From the NCBI GenBank assembly GCA_032622095.1, contig CP136063.1, positions 113,480,723 to 113,544,722 on the forward strand: a DNA stretch of 64,000 bases. The letters are read 5' to 3'. The translations under genes were made by a program, and so were the position numbers. The stretch comes from Siphonodentalium dalli. Taxonomy: Eukaryota > Mollusca > Scaphopoda > Gadilida > Siphonodentaliidae. The notes beneath the pieces were generated by a model. That model was not told where the DNA came from. It saw nothing but the letters and a program-made list of their open reading frames with translations, and searched no databases. Shown here piece by piece: positions 52,197 through 64,000 of this stretch; within the stretch, counting starts at the first letter, position 1; each line of letters begins with the position of its first letter.

Positions 52197-53091
52197 ATAG
52201 CCCGCTTTTTCGCGGAATAATTGTAACACCCTACATTTTTTCAGAATTGCCCATGAATGAAAAAAATGTGTTCAAAAATAATATCACTTCTGTGGTTCTT
52301 TATTTATCACACACAATTTAACCCCACTCTCTGTAACACATTATTCATCAAAAAAGCACATTTTTCCACCACAAGTCATATTCAGGCCCCATTTTCACAC
52401 AGTTTTTGGGGTCTGGTGTTGCAAACTTGGATCAGCTATGGAAGACTGTACAAGATCCTTTCCATGAGAGAACTTCTGGTGATGTGAGGTCATTGAGTCC
52501 AGATCTGATCAGCTGAGCATCAAGCACATGACTTTATCAGCACATGGAAGACTAAAATATGACATTTTCAGGTCTGCAAGGGTGATCCAAGATAACTGGA
52601 TGTGGGTGTATATTGAATTAGTTGAACAAAGATATGCTCTCTTTGAAATGCTGAAGCATTTTCTTAAATGTGTCCAAGTTTTAGTGCTATTAACCTTCAA
52701 ATGGCCATACCCACCAGTGAAAATGAGACACTTTTATTATATATATCTGTATATCACTGGCTATAAAATCCAAAATACTTGTTAGATTAGCTTCTTATAA
52801 CAATTGGTATGTGTGTCATTGACATGCTCATGTAATGGGTAATTTGCATTATCATGTGACAATTACCACCTTGAATTTTTTTGAAAATACCTTGAAAAAT
52901 TGGCATTTTTTATGAAAAATCATACCATTTTTTTGGCCGATGGAAGTGAAAGAAGACATCAGCAGCAAGAATAGCCACACCATGCATGGGAGATTCATTG
53001 GACTGAAAGACCAGGCTGTGAAAAATGCATTAAAATACTTTAAAGTGACTCCCAGGAATCAAAAATGCCAAAAAGTTCATTTTTCCCTTTA

Positions 53092-53542
53092 GGTTACACT
53101 GGTGTAAATGTTTTCCATAGGCCTCAGTGCTAACGTTTTAGCGTATGCTGTTGGCTATATGAACCATGGGTCCAATTTTTTTTTTTAATCTGAAAAATTG
53201 ACATTTCGGGAAACTTTTTACACAAAAAAATCATATCTGTCTAGCAGGGAATTCGCCTTTAAATCTTGTGTTTTCGTAACTAGTGTCAGATCCGCATAAA
53301 AAAATACTGTCATATTTTAGACCACACCAACAAATTCAAACTTCACTACAAAGGGTTAATTCCTGTGCCAATGGCTATCTTACCTATGGGAAATCATAGG
53401 GAAGAGGTGTGATGATTTTTTTATGCAAAAAGCACACAAGGCTATTGACCAATCAGGGCCCAGTGTCTATTTTATTCTCTCCTATATATTCCTCCCGCAT
53501 CCGCTAGAGGTCTCTCCGAGCCTTATTTACACCAGTGTAACC
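53092..53542 (+). mobile_element. 451-bp TIR element, copy 29
   Basis: Closes unit 52194-53546; standard ends and flanks. Confidence 0.93.
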
Positions 53543-54437
53543 TAAAGCGATAGCCCGCTTTTTCGCGGAATAATTGTAACACCCTACATTTTTTCAGAAT
53601 TGCCCATGAATGAAAAAAATGTGTTCAAAAATAATATCACTTCTGTGGTTCTTTATTTATCACACACAATTTAACCCCACTCTCTGTAACACATTATTCA
53701 TCAAAAAAGCACATTTTTCCACCACAAGTCATATTCAGGCCCCATTTTCACACAGTTTTTGGGGTCTGGTGTTGCAAACTTGGATCAGCTATGGAAGACT
53801 GTACAAGATCCTTTCCATGAGAGAACTTCTGGTGATGTGAGGTCATTGAGTCCAGATCTGATCAGCTGAGCATCAAGCACATGACTTTATCAGCACATGG
53901 AAGACTAAAATATGACATTTTCAGGTCTGCAAGGGTGATCCAAGATAACTGGATGTGGGTGTATATTGAATTAGTTGAACAAAGATATGCTCTCTTTGAA
54001 ATGCTGAAGCATTTTCTTAAATGTGTCCAAGTTTTAGTGCTATTAACCTTCAAATGGCCATACCCACCAGTGAAAATGAGACACTTTTATTATATATATC
54101 TGTATATCACTGGCTATAAAATCCAAAATACTTGTTAGATTAGCTTCTTATAACAATTGGTATGTGTGTCATTGACATGCTCATGTAATGGGTAATTTGC
54201 ATTATCATGTGACAATTACCACCTTGAATTTTTTTGAAAATACCTTGAAAAATTGGCATTTTTTATGAAAAATCATACCATTTTTTTGGCCGATGGAAGT
54301 GAAAGAAGACATCAGCAGCAAGAATAGCCACACCATGCATGGGAGATTCATTGGACTGAAAGACCAGGCTGTGAAAAATGCATTAAAATACTTTAAAGTG
54401 ACTCCCAGGAATCAAAAATGCCAAAAAGTTCATTTTT

Positions 54438-54447
54438 CCCTTTAGCG
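54438..54447 (+). other. Empty insertion site, type C CCCTTTAGCG
   Basis: Junction of short unit 53547-54444 (898 bp). Confidence 0.9.
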
Positions 54448-55342
54448 ATAGCCCGCTTTTTCGCGGAATAATTGTAACACCCTACATTTTTTCAGAATTG
54501 CCCATGAATGAAAAAAATGTGTTCAAAAATAATATCACTTCTGTGGTTCTTTATTTATCACACACAATTTAACCCCACTCTCTGTAACACATTATTCATC
54601 AAAAAAGCACATTTTTCCACCACAAGTCATATTCAGGCCCCATTTTCACACAGTTTTTGGGGTCTGGTGTTGCAAACTTGGATCAGCTATGGAAGACTGT
54701 ACAAGATCCTTTCCATGAGAGAACTTCTGGTGATGTGAGGTCATTGAGTCCAGATCTGATCAGCTGAGCATCAAGCACATGACTTTATCAGCACATGGAA
54801 GACTAAAATATGACATTTTCAGGTCTGCAAGGGGGATCCAAGATAACTGGATGTGGGTGTATATTGAATTAGTTGAACAAAGATATGCTCTCTTTGAAAT
54901 GCTGAAGCATTTTCTTAAATGTGTCCAAGTTTTAGTGCTATTAACCTTCAAATGGCCATACCCACCAGTGAAAATGAGACACTTTTATTATATATATCTG
55001 TATATCACTGGCTATAAAATCCAAAATACTTGTTAGATTAGCTTCTTATAACAATTGGTATGTGTGTCATTGACATGCTCATGTAATGGGTAATTTGCAT
55101 TATCATGTGACAATTACCACCTTGAATTTTTTTGAAAATACCTTGAAAAATTGGCATTTTTTATGAAAAATCATACCATTTTTTTGGCCGATGGAAGTGA
55201 AAGAAGACATCAGCAGCAAGAATAGCCACACCATGCATGGGAGATTCATTGGACTGAAAGACCAGGCTGTGAAAAATGCATTAAAATACTTTAAAGTGAC
55301 TCCCAGGAATCAAAAATGCCAAAAAGTTCATTTTTCCCTTTA

Positions 55343-55793
55343 GGTTACACTGGTGTAAATGTTTTCCATAGGCCTCAGTGCTAACGTTTTAGCGTATGCT
55401 GTTGGCTATATGAACCATGGGTCCAATTTTTTTTTTTAATCTGAAAAATTGACATTTCGGGAAACTTTTTACACAAAAAAATCATATCTGTCTAGCAGGG
55501 AATTCGCCTTTAAATCTTGTGTTTTCGTAACTAGTGTCAGATCCGCATAAAAAAATACTGTCATATTTTAGACCACACCAACAAATTCAAACTTCACTAC
55601 AAAGGGTTAATTCCTGTGCCAATGGCTATCTTACCTATGGGAAATCATAGGGAAGAGGTGTGATGATTTTTTTATGCAAAAAGCACACAAGGCTATTGAC
55701 CAATCAGGGCCCAGTGTCTATTTTATTCTCTCCTATATATTCCTCCCGCATCCGCTAGAGGTCTCTCCGAGCCTTATTTACACCAGTGTAACC
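55343..55793 (+). mobile_element. 451-bp TIR element, copy 30
   Basis: Closes unit 54445-55797, whose body has the private change T to G at 54834. Confidence 0.93.
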
Positions 55794-56695
55794 TAAAGCG
55801 ATAGCCCGCTTTTTCGCGGAATAATTGTAACACCCTACATTTTTTCAGAATTGCCCATGAATGAAAAAAATGTGTTCAAAAATAATATCACTTCTGTGGT
55901 TCTTTATTTATCACACACAATTTAACCCCACTCTCTGTAACACATTATTCATCAAAAAAGCACATTTTTCCACCACAAGTCATATTCAGGCCCCATTTTC
56001 ACACAGTTTTTGGGGTCTGGTGTTGCAAACTTGGATCAGCTATGGAAGACTGTACAAGATCCTTTCCATGAGAGAACTTCTGGTGATGTGAGGTCATTGA
56101 GTCCAGATCTGATCAGCTGAGCATCAAGCACATGACTTTATCAGCACATGGAAGACTAAAATATGACATTTTCAGGTCTGCAAGGGTGATCCAAGATAAC
56201 TGGATGTGGGTGTATATTGAATTAGTTGAACAAAGATATGCTCTCTTTGAAATGCTGAAGCATTTTCTTAAATGTGTCCAAGTTTTAGTGCTATTAACCT
56301 TCAAATGGCCATACCCACCAGTGAAAATGAGACACTTTTATTATATATATCTGTATATCACTGGCTATAAAATCCAAAATACTTGTTAGATTAGCTTCTT
56401 ATAACAATTGGTATGTGTGTCATTGACATGCTCATGTAATGGGTAATTTGCATTATCATGTGACAATTACCACCTTGAATTTTTTTGAAAATACCTTGAA
56501 AAATTGGCATTTTTTATGAAAAATCATACCATTTTTTTGGCCGATGGAAGTGAAAGAAGACATCAGCAGCAAGAATAGCCACACCATGCATGGGAGATTC
56601 ATTGGACTGAAAGACCAGGCTGTGAAAAATGCATTAAAATACTTTAAAGTGACTCCCAGGAATCAAAAATGCCAAAAAGTTCATTTTTCCCTTTA

Positions 56696-57146
56696 GGTTA
56701 CACTGGTGTAAATGTTTTCCATAGGCCTCAGTGCTAACGTTTTAGCGTATGCTGTTGGCTATATGAACCATGGGTCCAATTTTTTTTTTTAATCTGAAAA
56801 ATTGACATTTCGGGAAACTTTTTACACAAAAAAATCATATCTGTCTAGCAGGGAATTCGCCTTTAAATCTTGTGTTTTCGTAACTAGTGTCAGATCCGCA
56901 TAAAAAAATACTGTCATATTTTAGACCACACCAACAAATTCAAACTTCACTACAAAGGGTTAATTCCTGTGCCAATGGCTATCTTACCTATGGGAAATCA
57001 TAGGGAAGAGGTGTGATGATTTTTTTATGCAAAAAGCACACAAGGCTATTGACCAATCAGGGCCCAGTGTCTATTTTATTCTCTCCTATATATTCCTCCC
57101 GCATCCGCTAGAGGTCTCTCCGAGCCTTATTTACACCAGTGTAACC
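56696..57146 (+). mobile_element. 451-bp TIR element, copy 31
   Basis: Closes unit 55798-57150; standard ends and flanks. Confidence 0.93.
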
Positions 57147-58041
57147 TAAAGCGATAGCCCGCTTTTTCGCGGAATAATTGTAACACCCTACATTTTTTCA
57201 GAATTGCCCATGAATGAAAAAAATGTGTTCAAAAATAATATCACTTCTGTGGTTCTTTATTTATCACACACAATTTAACCCCACTCTCTGTAACACATTA
57301 TTCATCAAAAAAGCACATTTTTCCACCACAAGTCATATTCAGGCCCCATTTTCACACAGTTTTTGGGGTCTGGTGTTGCAAACTTGGATCAGCTATGGAA
57401 GACTGTACAAGATCCTTTCCATGAGAGAACTTCTGGTGATGTGAGGTCATTGAGTCCAGATCTGATCAGCTGAGCATCAAGCACATGACTTTATCAGCAC
57501 ATGGAAGACTAAAATATGACATTTTCAGGTCTGCAAGGGTGATCCAAGATAACTGGATGTGGGTGTATATTGAATTAGTTGAACAAAGATATGCTCTCTT
57601 TGAAATGCTGAAGCATTTTCTTAAATGTGTCCAAGTTTTAGTGCTATTAACCTTCAAATGGCCATACCCACCAGTGAAAATGAGACACTTTTATTATATA
57701 TATCTGTATATCACTGGCTATAAAATCCAAAATACTTGTTAGATTAGCTTCTTATAACAATTGGTATGTGTGTCATTGACATGCTCATGTAATGGGTAAT
57801 TTGCATTATCATGTGACAATTACCACCTTGAATTTTTTTGAAAATACCTTGAAAAATTGGCATTTTTTATGAAAAATCATACCATTTTTTTGGCCGATGG
57901 AAGTGAAAGAAGACATCAGCAGCAAGAATAGCCACACCATGCATGGGAGATTCATTGGACTGAAAGACCAGGCTGTGAAAAATGCATTAAAATACTTTAA
58001 AGTGACTCCCAGGAATCAAAAATGCCAAAAAGTTCATTTTT

Positions 58042-58051
58042 CCCTTTAGCG
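58042..58051 (+). other. Empty insertion site, type C CCCTTTAGCG
   Basis: Junction of short unit 57151-58048 (898 bp). Confidence 0.9.
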
Positions 58052-58946
58052 ATAGCCCGCTTTTTCGCGGAATAATTGTAACACCCTACATTTTTTCAGA
58101 ATTGCCCATGAATGAAAAAAATGTGTTCAAAAATAATATCACTTCTGTGGTTCTTTATTTATCACACACAATTTAACCCCACTCTCTGTAACACATTATT
58201 CATCAAAAAAGCACATTTTTCCACCACAAGTCATATTCAGGCCCCATTTTCACACAGTTTTTGGGGTCTGGTGTTGCAAACTTGGATCAGCTATGGAAGA
58301 CTGTACAAGATCCTTTCCATGAGAGAACTTCTGGTGATGTGAGGTCATTGAGTCCAGATCTGATCAGCTGAGCATCAAGCACATGACTTTATCAGCACAT
58401 GGAAGACTAAAATATGACATTTTCAGGTCTGCAAGGGTGATCCAAGATAACTGGATGTGGGTGTATATTGAATTAGTTGAACAAAGATATGCTCTCTTTG
58501 AAATGCTGAAGCATTTTCTTAAATGTGTCCAAGTTTTAGTGCTATTAACCTTCAAATGGCCATACCCACCAGTGAAAATGAGACACTTTTATTATATATA
58601 TCTGTATATCACTGGCTATAAAATCCAAAATACTTGTTAGATTAGCTTCTTATAACAATTGGTATGTGTGTCATTGACATGCTCATGTAATGGGTAATTT
58701 GCATTATCATGTGACAATTACCACCTTGAATTTTTTTGAAAATACCTTGAAAAATTGGCATTTTTTATGAAAAATCATACCATTTTTTTGGCCGATGGAA
58801 GTGAAAGAAGACATCAGCAGCAAGAATAGCCACACCATGCATGGGAGATTCATTGGACTGAAAGACCAGGCTGTGAAAAATGCATTAAAATACTTTAAAG
58901 TGACTCCCAGGAATCAAAAATGCCAAAAAGTTCATTTTTCCCTTTA

Positions 58947-59397
58947 GGTTACACTGGTGTAAATGTTTTCCATAGGCCTCAGTGCTAACGTTTTAGCGTA
59001 TGCTGTTGGCTATATGAACCATGGGTCCAATTTTTTTTTTTAATCTGAAAAATTGACATTTCGGGAAACTTTTTACACAAAAAAATCATATCTGTCTAGC
59101 AGGGAATTCGCCTTTAAATCTTGTGTTTTCGTAACTAGTGTCAGATCCGCATAAAAAAATACTGTCATATTTTAGACCACACCAACAAATTCAAACTTCA
59201 CTACAAAGGGTTAATTCCTGTGCCAATGGCTATCTTACCTATGGGAAATCATAGGGAAGAGGTGTGATGATTTTTTTATGCAAAAAGCACACAAGGCTAT
59301 TGACCAATCAGGGCCCAGTGTCTATTTTATTCTCTCCTATATATTCCTCCCGCATCCGCTAGAGGTCTCTCCGAGCCTTATTTACACCAGTGTAACC
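58947..59397 (+). mobile_element. 451-bp TIR element, copy 32
   Basis: Closes unit 58049-59401; standard ends and flanks. Confidence 0.93.
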
Positions 59398-60292
59398 TAA
59401 AGCGATAGCCCGCTTTTTCGCGGAATAATTGTAACACCCTACATTTTTTCAGAATTGCCCATGAATGAAAAAAATGTGTTCAAAAATAATATCACTTCTG
59501 TGGTTCTTTATTTATCACACACAATTTAACCCCACTCTCTGTAACACATTATTCATCAAAAAAGCACATTTTTCCACCACAAGTCATATTCAGGCCCCAT
59601 TTTCACACAGTTTTTGGGGTCTGGTGTTGCAAACTTGGATCAGCTATGGAAGACTGTACAAGATCCTTTCCATGAGAGAACTTCTGGTGATGTGAGGTCA
59701 TTGAGTCCAGATCTGATCAGCTGAGCATCAAGCACATGACTTTATCAGCACATGGAAGACTAAAATATGACATTTTCAGGTCTGCAAGGGTGATCCAAGA
59801 TAACTGGATGTGGGTGTATATTGAATTAGTTGAACAAAGATATGCTCTCTTTGAAATGCTGAAGCATTTTCTTAAATGTGTCCAAGTTTTAGTGCTATTA
59901 ACCTTCAAATGGCCATACCCACCAGTGAAAATGAGACACTTTTATTATATATATCTGTATATCACTGGCTATAAAATCCAAAATACTTGTTAGATTAGCT
60001 TCTTATAACAATTGGTATGTGTGTCATTGACATGCTCATGTAATGGGTAATTTGCATTATCATGTGACAATTACCACCTTGAATTTTTTTGAAAATACCT
60101 TGAAAAATTGGCATTTTTTATGAAAAATCATACCATTTTTTTGGCCGATGGAAGTGAAAGAAGACATCAGCAGCAAGAATAGCCACACCATGCATGGGAG
60201 ATTCATTGGACTGAAAGACCAGGCTGTGAAAAATGCATTAAAATACTTTAAAGTGACTCCCAGGAATCAAAAATGCCAAAAAGTTCATTTTT

Positions 60293-60303
60293 CCCTTTAA
60301 GCG
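60293..60303 (+). other. Empty insertion site, type B CCCTTTAAGCG
   Basis: Junction of short unit 59402-60300 (899 bp), the only type B site in the right-hand part of the array. Confidence 0.9.
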
Positions 60304-61198
60304 ATAGCCCGCTTTTTCGCGGAATAATTGTAACACCCTACATTTTTTCAGAATTGCCCATGAATGAAAAAAATGTGTTCAAAAATAATATCACTTCTGT
60401 GGTTCTTTATTTATCACACACAATTTAACCCCACTCTCTGTAACACATTATTCATCAAAAAAGCACATTTTTCCACCACAAGTCATATTCAGGCCCCATT
60501 TTCACACAGTTTTTGGGGTCTGGTGTTGCAAACTTGGATCAGCTATGGAAGACTGTACAAGATCCTTTCCATGAGAGAACTTCTGGTGATGTGAGGTCAT
60601 TGAGTCCAGATCTGATCAGCTGAGCATCAAGCACATGACTTTATCAGCACATGGAAGACTAAAATATGACATTTTCAGGTCTGCAAGGGTGATCCAAGAT
60701 AACTGGATGTGGGTGTATATTGAATTAGTTGAACAAAGATATGCTCTCTTTGAAATGCTGAAGCATTTTCTTAAATGTGTCCAAGTTTTAGTGCTATTAA
60801 CCTTCAAATGGCCATACCCACCAGTGAAAATGAGACACTTTTATTATATATATCTGTATATCACTGGCTATAAAATCCAAAATACTTGTTAGATTAGCTT
60901 CTTATAACAATTGGTATGTGTGTCATTGACATGCTCATGTAATGGGTAATTTGCATTATCATGTGACAATTACCACCTTGAATTTTTTTGAAAATACCTT
61001 GAAAAATTGGCATTTTTTATGAAAAATCATACCATTTTTTTGGCCGATGGAAGTGAAAGAAGACATCAGCAGCAAGAATAGCCACACCATGCATGGGAGA
61101 TTCATTGGACTGAAAGACCAGGCTGTGAAAAATGCATTAAAATACTTTAAAGTGACTCCCAGGAATCAAAAATGCCAAAAAGTTCATTTTTCCCTTTA

Positions 61199-61649
61199 GG
61201 TTACACTGGTGTAAATGTTTTCCATAGGCCTCAGTGCTAACGTTTTAGCGTATGCTGTTGGCTATATGAACCATGGGTCCAATTTTTTTTTTTAATCTGA
61301 AAAATTGACATTTCGGGAAACTTTTTACACAAAAAAATCATATCTGTCTAGCAGGGAATTCGCCTTTAAATCTTGTGTTTTCGTAACTAGTGTCAGATCC
61401 GCATAAAAAAATACTGTCATATTTTAGACCACACCAACAAATTCAAACTTCACTACAAAGGGTTAATTCCTGTGCCAATGGCTATCTTACCTATGGGAAA
61501 TCATAGGGAAGAGGTGTGATGATTTTTTTATGCAAAAAGCACACAAGGCTATTGACCAATCAGGGCCCAGTGTCTATTTTATTCTCTCCTATATATTCCT
61601 CCCGCATCCGCTAGAGGTCTCTCCGAGCCTTATTTACACCAGTGTAACC
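61199..61649 (+). mobile_element. 451-bp TIR element, copy 33
   Basis: Closes unit 60301-61653; standard ends and flanks. Confidence 0.93.
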
Positions 61650-62544
61650 TAAAGCGATAGCCCGCTTTTTCGCGGAATAATTGTAACACCCTACATTTTT
61701 TCAGAATTGCCCATGAATGAAAAAAATGTGTTCAAAAATAATATCACTTCTGTGGTTCTTTATTTATCACACACAATTTAACCCCACTCTCTGTAACACA
61801 TTATTCATCAAAAAAGCACATTTTTCCACCACAAGTCATATTCAGGCCCCATTTTCACACAGTTTTTGGGGTCTGGTGTTGCAAACTTGGATCAGCTATG
61901 GAAGACTGTACAAGATCCTTTCCATGAGAGAACTTCTGGTGATGTGAGGTCATTGAGTCCAGATCTGATCAGCTGAGCATCAAGCACATGACTTTATCAG
62001 CACATGGAAGACTAAAATATGACATTTTCAGGTCTGCAAGGGTGATCCAAGATAACTGGATGTGGGTGTATATTGAATTAGTTGAACAAAGATATGCTCT
62101 CTTTGAAATGCTGAAGCATTTTCTTAAATGTGTCCAAGTTTTAGTGCTATTAACCTTCAAATGGCCATACCCACCAGTGAAAATGAGACACTTTTATTAT
62201 ATATATCTGTATATCACTGGCTATAAAATCCAAAATACTTGTTAGATTAGCTTCTTATAACAATTGGTATGTGTGTCATTGACATGCTCATGTAATGGGT
62301 AATTTGCATTATCATGTGACAATTACCACCTTGAATTTTTTTGAAAATACCTTGAAAAATTGGCATTTTTTATGAAAAATCATACCATTTTTTTGGCCGA
62401 TGGAAGTGAAAGAAGACATCAGCAGCAAGAATAGCCACACCATGCATGGGAGATTCATTGGACTGAAAGACCAGGCTGTGAAAAATGCATTAAAATACTT
62501 TAAAGTGACTCCCAGGAATCAAAAATGCCAAAAAGTTCATTTTT

Positions 62545-62554
62545 CCCTTTAGCG
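62545..62554 (+). other. Empty insertion site, type C CCCTTTAGCG
   Basis: Junction of short unit 61654-62551 (898 bp). Confidence 0.9.
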
Positions 62555-63449
62555 ATAGCCCGCTTTTTCGCGGAATAATTGTAACACCCTACATTTTTTC
62601 AGAATTGCCCATGAATGAAAAAAATGTGTTCAAAAATAATATCACTTCTGTGGTTCTTTATTTATCACACACAATTTAACCCCACTCTCTGTAACACATT
62701 ATTCATCAAAAAAGCACATTTTTCCACCACAAGTCATATTCAGGCCCCATTTTCACACAGTTTTTGGGGTCTGGTGTTGCAAACTTGGATCAGCTATGGA
62801 AGACTGTACAAGATCCTTTCCATGAGAGAACTTCTGGTGATGTGAGGTCATTGAGTCCAGATCTGATCAGCTGAGCATCAAGCACATGACTTTATCAGCA
62901 CATGGAAGACTAAAATATGACATTTTCAGGTCTGCAAGGGTGATCCAAGATAACTGGATGTGGGTGTATATTGAATTAGTTGAACAAAGATATGCTCTCT
63001 TTGAAATGCTGAAGCATTTTCTTAAATGTGTCCAAGTTTTAGTGCTATTAACCTTCAAATGGCCATACCCACCAGTGAAAATGAGACACTTTTATTATAT
63101 ATATCTGTATATCACTGGCTATAAAATCCAAAATACTTGTTAGATTAGCTTCTTATAACAATTGGTATGTGTGTCATTGACATGCTCATGTAATGGGTAA
63201 TTTGCATTATCATGTGACAATTACCACCTTGAATTTTTTTGAAAATACCTTGAAAAATTGGCATTTTTTATGAAAAATCATACCATTTTTTTGGCCGATG
63301 GAAGTGAAAGAAGACATCAGCAGCAAGAATAGCCACACCATGCATGGGAGATTCATTGGACTGAAAGACCAGGCTGTGAAAAATGCATTAAAATACTTTA
63401 AAGTGACTCCCAGGAATCAAAAATGCCAAAAAGTTCATTTTTCCCTTTA

Positions 63450-63900
63450 GGTTACACTGGTGTAAATGTTTTCCATAGGCCTCAGTGCTAACGTTTTAGC
63501 GTATGCTGTTGGCTATATGAACCATGGGTCCAATTTTTTTTTTTAATCTGAAAAATTGACATTTCGGGAAACTTTTTACACAAAAAAATCATATCTGTCT
63601 AGCAGGGAATTCGCCTTTAAATCTTGTGTTTTCGTAACTAGTGTCAGATCCGCATAAAAAAATACTGTCATATTTTAGACCACACCAACAAATTCAAACT
63701 TCACTACAAAGGGTTAATTCCTGTGCCAATGGCTATCTTACCTATGGGAAATCATAGGGAAGAGGTGTGATGATTTTTTTATGCAAAAAGCACACAAGGC
63801 TATTGACCAATCAGGGCCCAGTGTCTATTTTATTCTCTCCTATATATTCCTCCCGCATCCGCTAGAGGTCTCTCCGAGCCTTATTTACACCAGTGTAACC
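63450..63900 (+). mobile_element. 451-bp TIR element, copy 34
   Basis: Closes unit 62552-63904; standard ends and flanks, followed by the partial last unit. Confidence 0.93.
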
Positions 63901-63904
63901 TAAA

Positions 63905-64000
63905 GCGATAGCCCGCTTTTTCGCGGAATAATTGTAACACCCTACATTTTTTCAGAATTGCCCATGAATGAAAAAAATGTGTTCAAAAATAATATCACTT
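63905..64000 (+). repeat. Partial satellite unit at window end
   Basis: The last 96 bases are the beginning of another unit, so the array continues past the window. Confidence 0.95.

Larger units (their letters stand above)
1..64000 (+). repeat. Satellite array, long units about 1,353 bp and short units about 898-900 bp
   Basis: The entire window is a direct tandem array, interrupted only by the foldback element at 20418-21682. Counting each unit from GCGATAGC, unit starts are 903, 2256, 3156, 4054, 4952, 6305, 7205, 8557, 9456, 10356, 11709, 13062, 14415, 15768, 16667, 18020, 19373, 20272, 22901, 24254, 25154, 26507, 27406, 28759, 30112, 31465, 32818, 34171, 35524, 36877, 38230, 39129, 40482, 41835, 43188, 44541, 45894, 47247, 48146, 49499, 50398, 51296, 52194, 53547, 54445, 55798, 57151, 58049, 59402, 60301, 61654, 62552 and 63905. 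Long and short units share the same roughly 900-bp satellite body; only a 451-bp insert separates them. Differences noticed between units are few, so the array is young, strongly homogenised, or both. No coding signal is seen in the body. Confidence 0.97.

Overview
The window is eukaryotic satellite DNA with no credible protein-coding or RNA gene. It looks like metazoan heterochromatin. The base satellite is AT-rich. One inserted foldback element carries CAGTGGCG-type inverted ends and long arms built of short tandem subrepeats, an architecture I recall from marine invertebrates such as sea urchin TU elements. That makes an invertebrate or basal chordate a reasonable but unproven guess. I recognise no known satellite family.

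Layout. From 1 to 64000 the sequence is one head-to-tail array, all in the same orientation. There are 52 complete units plus a partial unit at each end. If a unit is counted from the GCGATAGC motif, two length classes occur: 33 long units (normally 1,353 bp) and 19 short units (898, 899 or 900 bp). The satellite portion is almost identical in every unit. The whole length difference comes from a 451-bp module present at 34 of the 53 junctions. The module has perfect 18-bp terminal inverted repeats (GGTTACACTGGTGTAAAT) and sits in a duplicated TA. It is therefore a MITE-like, non-autonomous DNA transposon occupying the same base position in most units.

The key observation is at the 19 unoccupied junctions. 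Instead of one empty-site sequence there are five: CCCTTTAAAG (4, the clean pre-insertion site), CCCTTTAAG (5), CCCTTTAG (7), CCCTTAAAG (2) and CCCATAAAG (1). Differences elsewhere in the units are rare, and far longer homopolymers inside the units stay nearly constant. This is the pattern expected if the MITE has been excised repeatedly from array units, leaving small deletion footprints that then spread locally by unequal exchange. The array would then be a natural record of transposon excision and repair.

One unit (20272-22900) is interrupted by a single 1,265-bp foldback element at 20418-21682, flanked by a perfect 9-bp target duplication (CTGTAACAC). Its outer arms are exact 16-bp subrepeat arrays (17 copies left, 15 right). 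Its inner arms each hold a module bounded by CAGTGGCG...CGCCACTG, and the whole element folds about a centre near 21021.

A cluster of single-T insertions at about 48830-49215 looks like local consensus error. Short ORFs recur in every unit only because the unit recurs. Possible regulatory look-alikes (an octamer and E-box inside an inverted repeat in the satellite; an octamer-like, CCAAT and TATA series inside the MITE) are noted as hypotheses.
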